Below, one piece after another: positions 5,613-7,178 of a DNA stretch of 7,178 nt (position 1 is the stretch's first letter; each line of letters begins with the position of its first letter). Source of the DNA: an uncultured Rubrivivax sp. GTDB taxonomy: Bacteria > Pseudomonadota > Gammaproteobacteria > Burkholderiales > Burkholderiaceae_C. Both the position numbers and the translations under genes were made by a program. The stretch covers positions 1-7,178 of the forward strand of contig CALJUI010000033.1 in NCBI GenBank assembly GCA_937975735.1. Reading direction: 5' to 3'. The notes under the pieces were generated by a model. That model was not told where the DNA came from, made no database searches, and saw only the letters and a program-made list of their open reading frames with translations.

Positions 5613-5650
5613 GGCCGCCTCTACGGGTTAACGTGAACCCGGAGGCGGCC
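5613..5650 (+). promoter_or_regulatory. Long bulged hairpin between rpsG and fusA
   Basis: GGCCGCCTC (5613-5621) pairs with GAGGCGGCC (5642-5650), and after a 2-nt bulge (TA) CGGGTT (5624-5629) pairs with AACCCG (5636-5641), leaving a 6-nt loop. The total is 15 base pairs with no mismatch. It ends 9 nt before the fusA ribosome binding site GGAG (5660-5663). There is no following T-run, so it is not a standard terminator; it could act in RNA processing, stability or in setting the EF-G to S7 ratio. Confidence 0.6.
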
Positions 5651-5670
5651 CCTGTCTTTGGAGATTTACC

Positions 5671-7178
<1,508 letters not shown>

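Noticed and set aside
2812..5650. A dispersed repeat, because GGCGGCC/GGCCGCC stems recur in hairpins at 2812, 5030 and 5613
   Set aside because: The 7-mer is also common inside coding sequence here (for example in rpoC and rpsG), and sequence outside the stems is unrelated. GC-rich composition explains it.

Overview
The window is a high-GC chromosomal segment from a betaproteobacterium, most likely of the order Burkholderiales. The reasons are the RpoC, S12, S7 and EF-G sequences, a large insertion in the RpoC trigger loop of proteobacterial type, and the S12 N-terminus MPTINQLV. Genus cannot be fixed from sequence reading alone. Most of the window is housekeeping information-processing machinery, and no mobile element, CRISPR array, tRNA or rRNA is visible.

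Layout. Positions 1-2789 hold the 3' two thirds of rpoC (RNA polymerase beta'), closed by a textbook intrinsic terminator (2812-2839). A short PIN-domain gene follows on the minus strand (2862-3314), convergent with rpoC and without a visible antitoxin partner. Divergent from it, across a 53-nt gap, starts a tight three-gene plus-strand cluster (3368-4406). Its order matches E. coli yqjD-yqjE-yqjK: a DUF883/ElaB-type tail-anchored protein, a two-helix membrane protein of the YqjE/phage-holin-like family, and a small Arg/Trp-rich YqjK-like protein. The str operon then begins with a good sigma70 promoter (4429-4457), a leader of about 167 nt, rpsL (S12, 4631-5008), rpsG (S7, 5131-5601) and the first 502 codons of fusA (EF-G, 5671 to the window end).

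How it fits together. rpoC and the str operon supply the transcription and translation machinery. The yqj-type genes between them may link ribosomes to the inner membrane, because E. coli YqjD binds ribosomes in stationary phase. That role is carried over by family resemblance and is not shown here. The least ordinary parts are non-coding: the rpsL stop codon forms the loop of a perfect 7-bp hairpin, three more strong hairpins fill the S12-S7 gap where S7 autoregulation is known in E. coli, a bulged 15-bp hairpin separates rpsG from fusA, the rpsL promoter -10 lies in the loop of a terminator-like inverted repeat, and a perfect 9-bp inverted repeat frames the PIN/yqjD divergent promoter region. 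No clearly novel multi-gene system was found.
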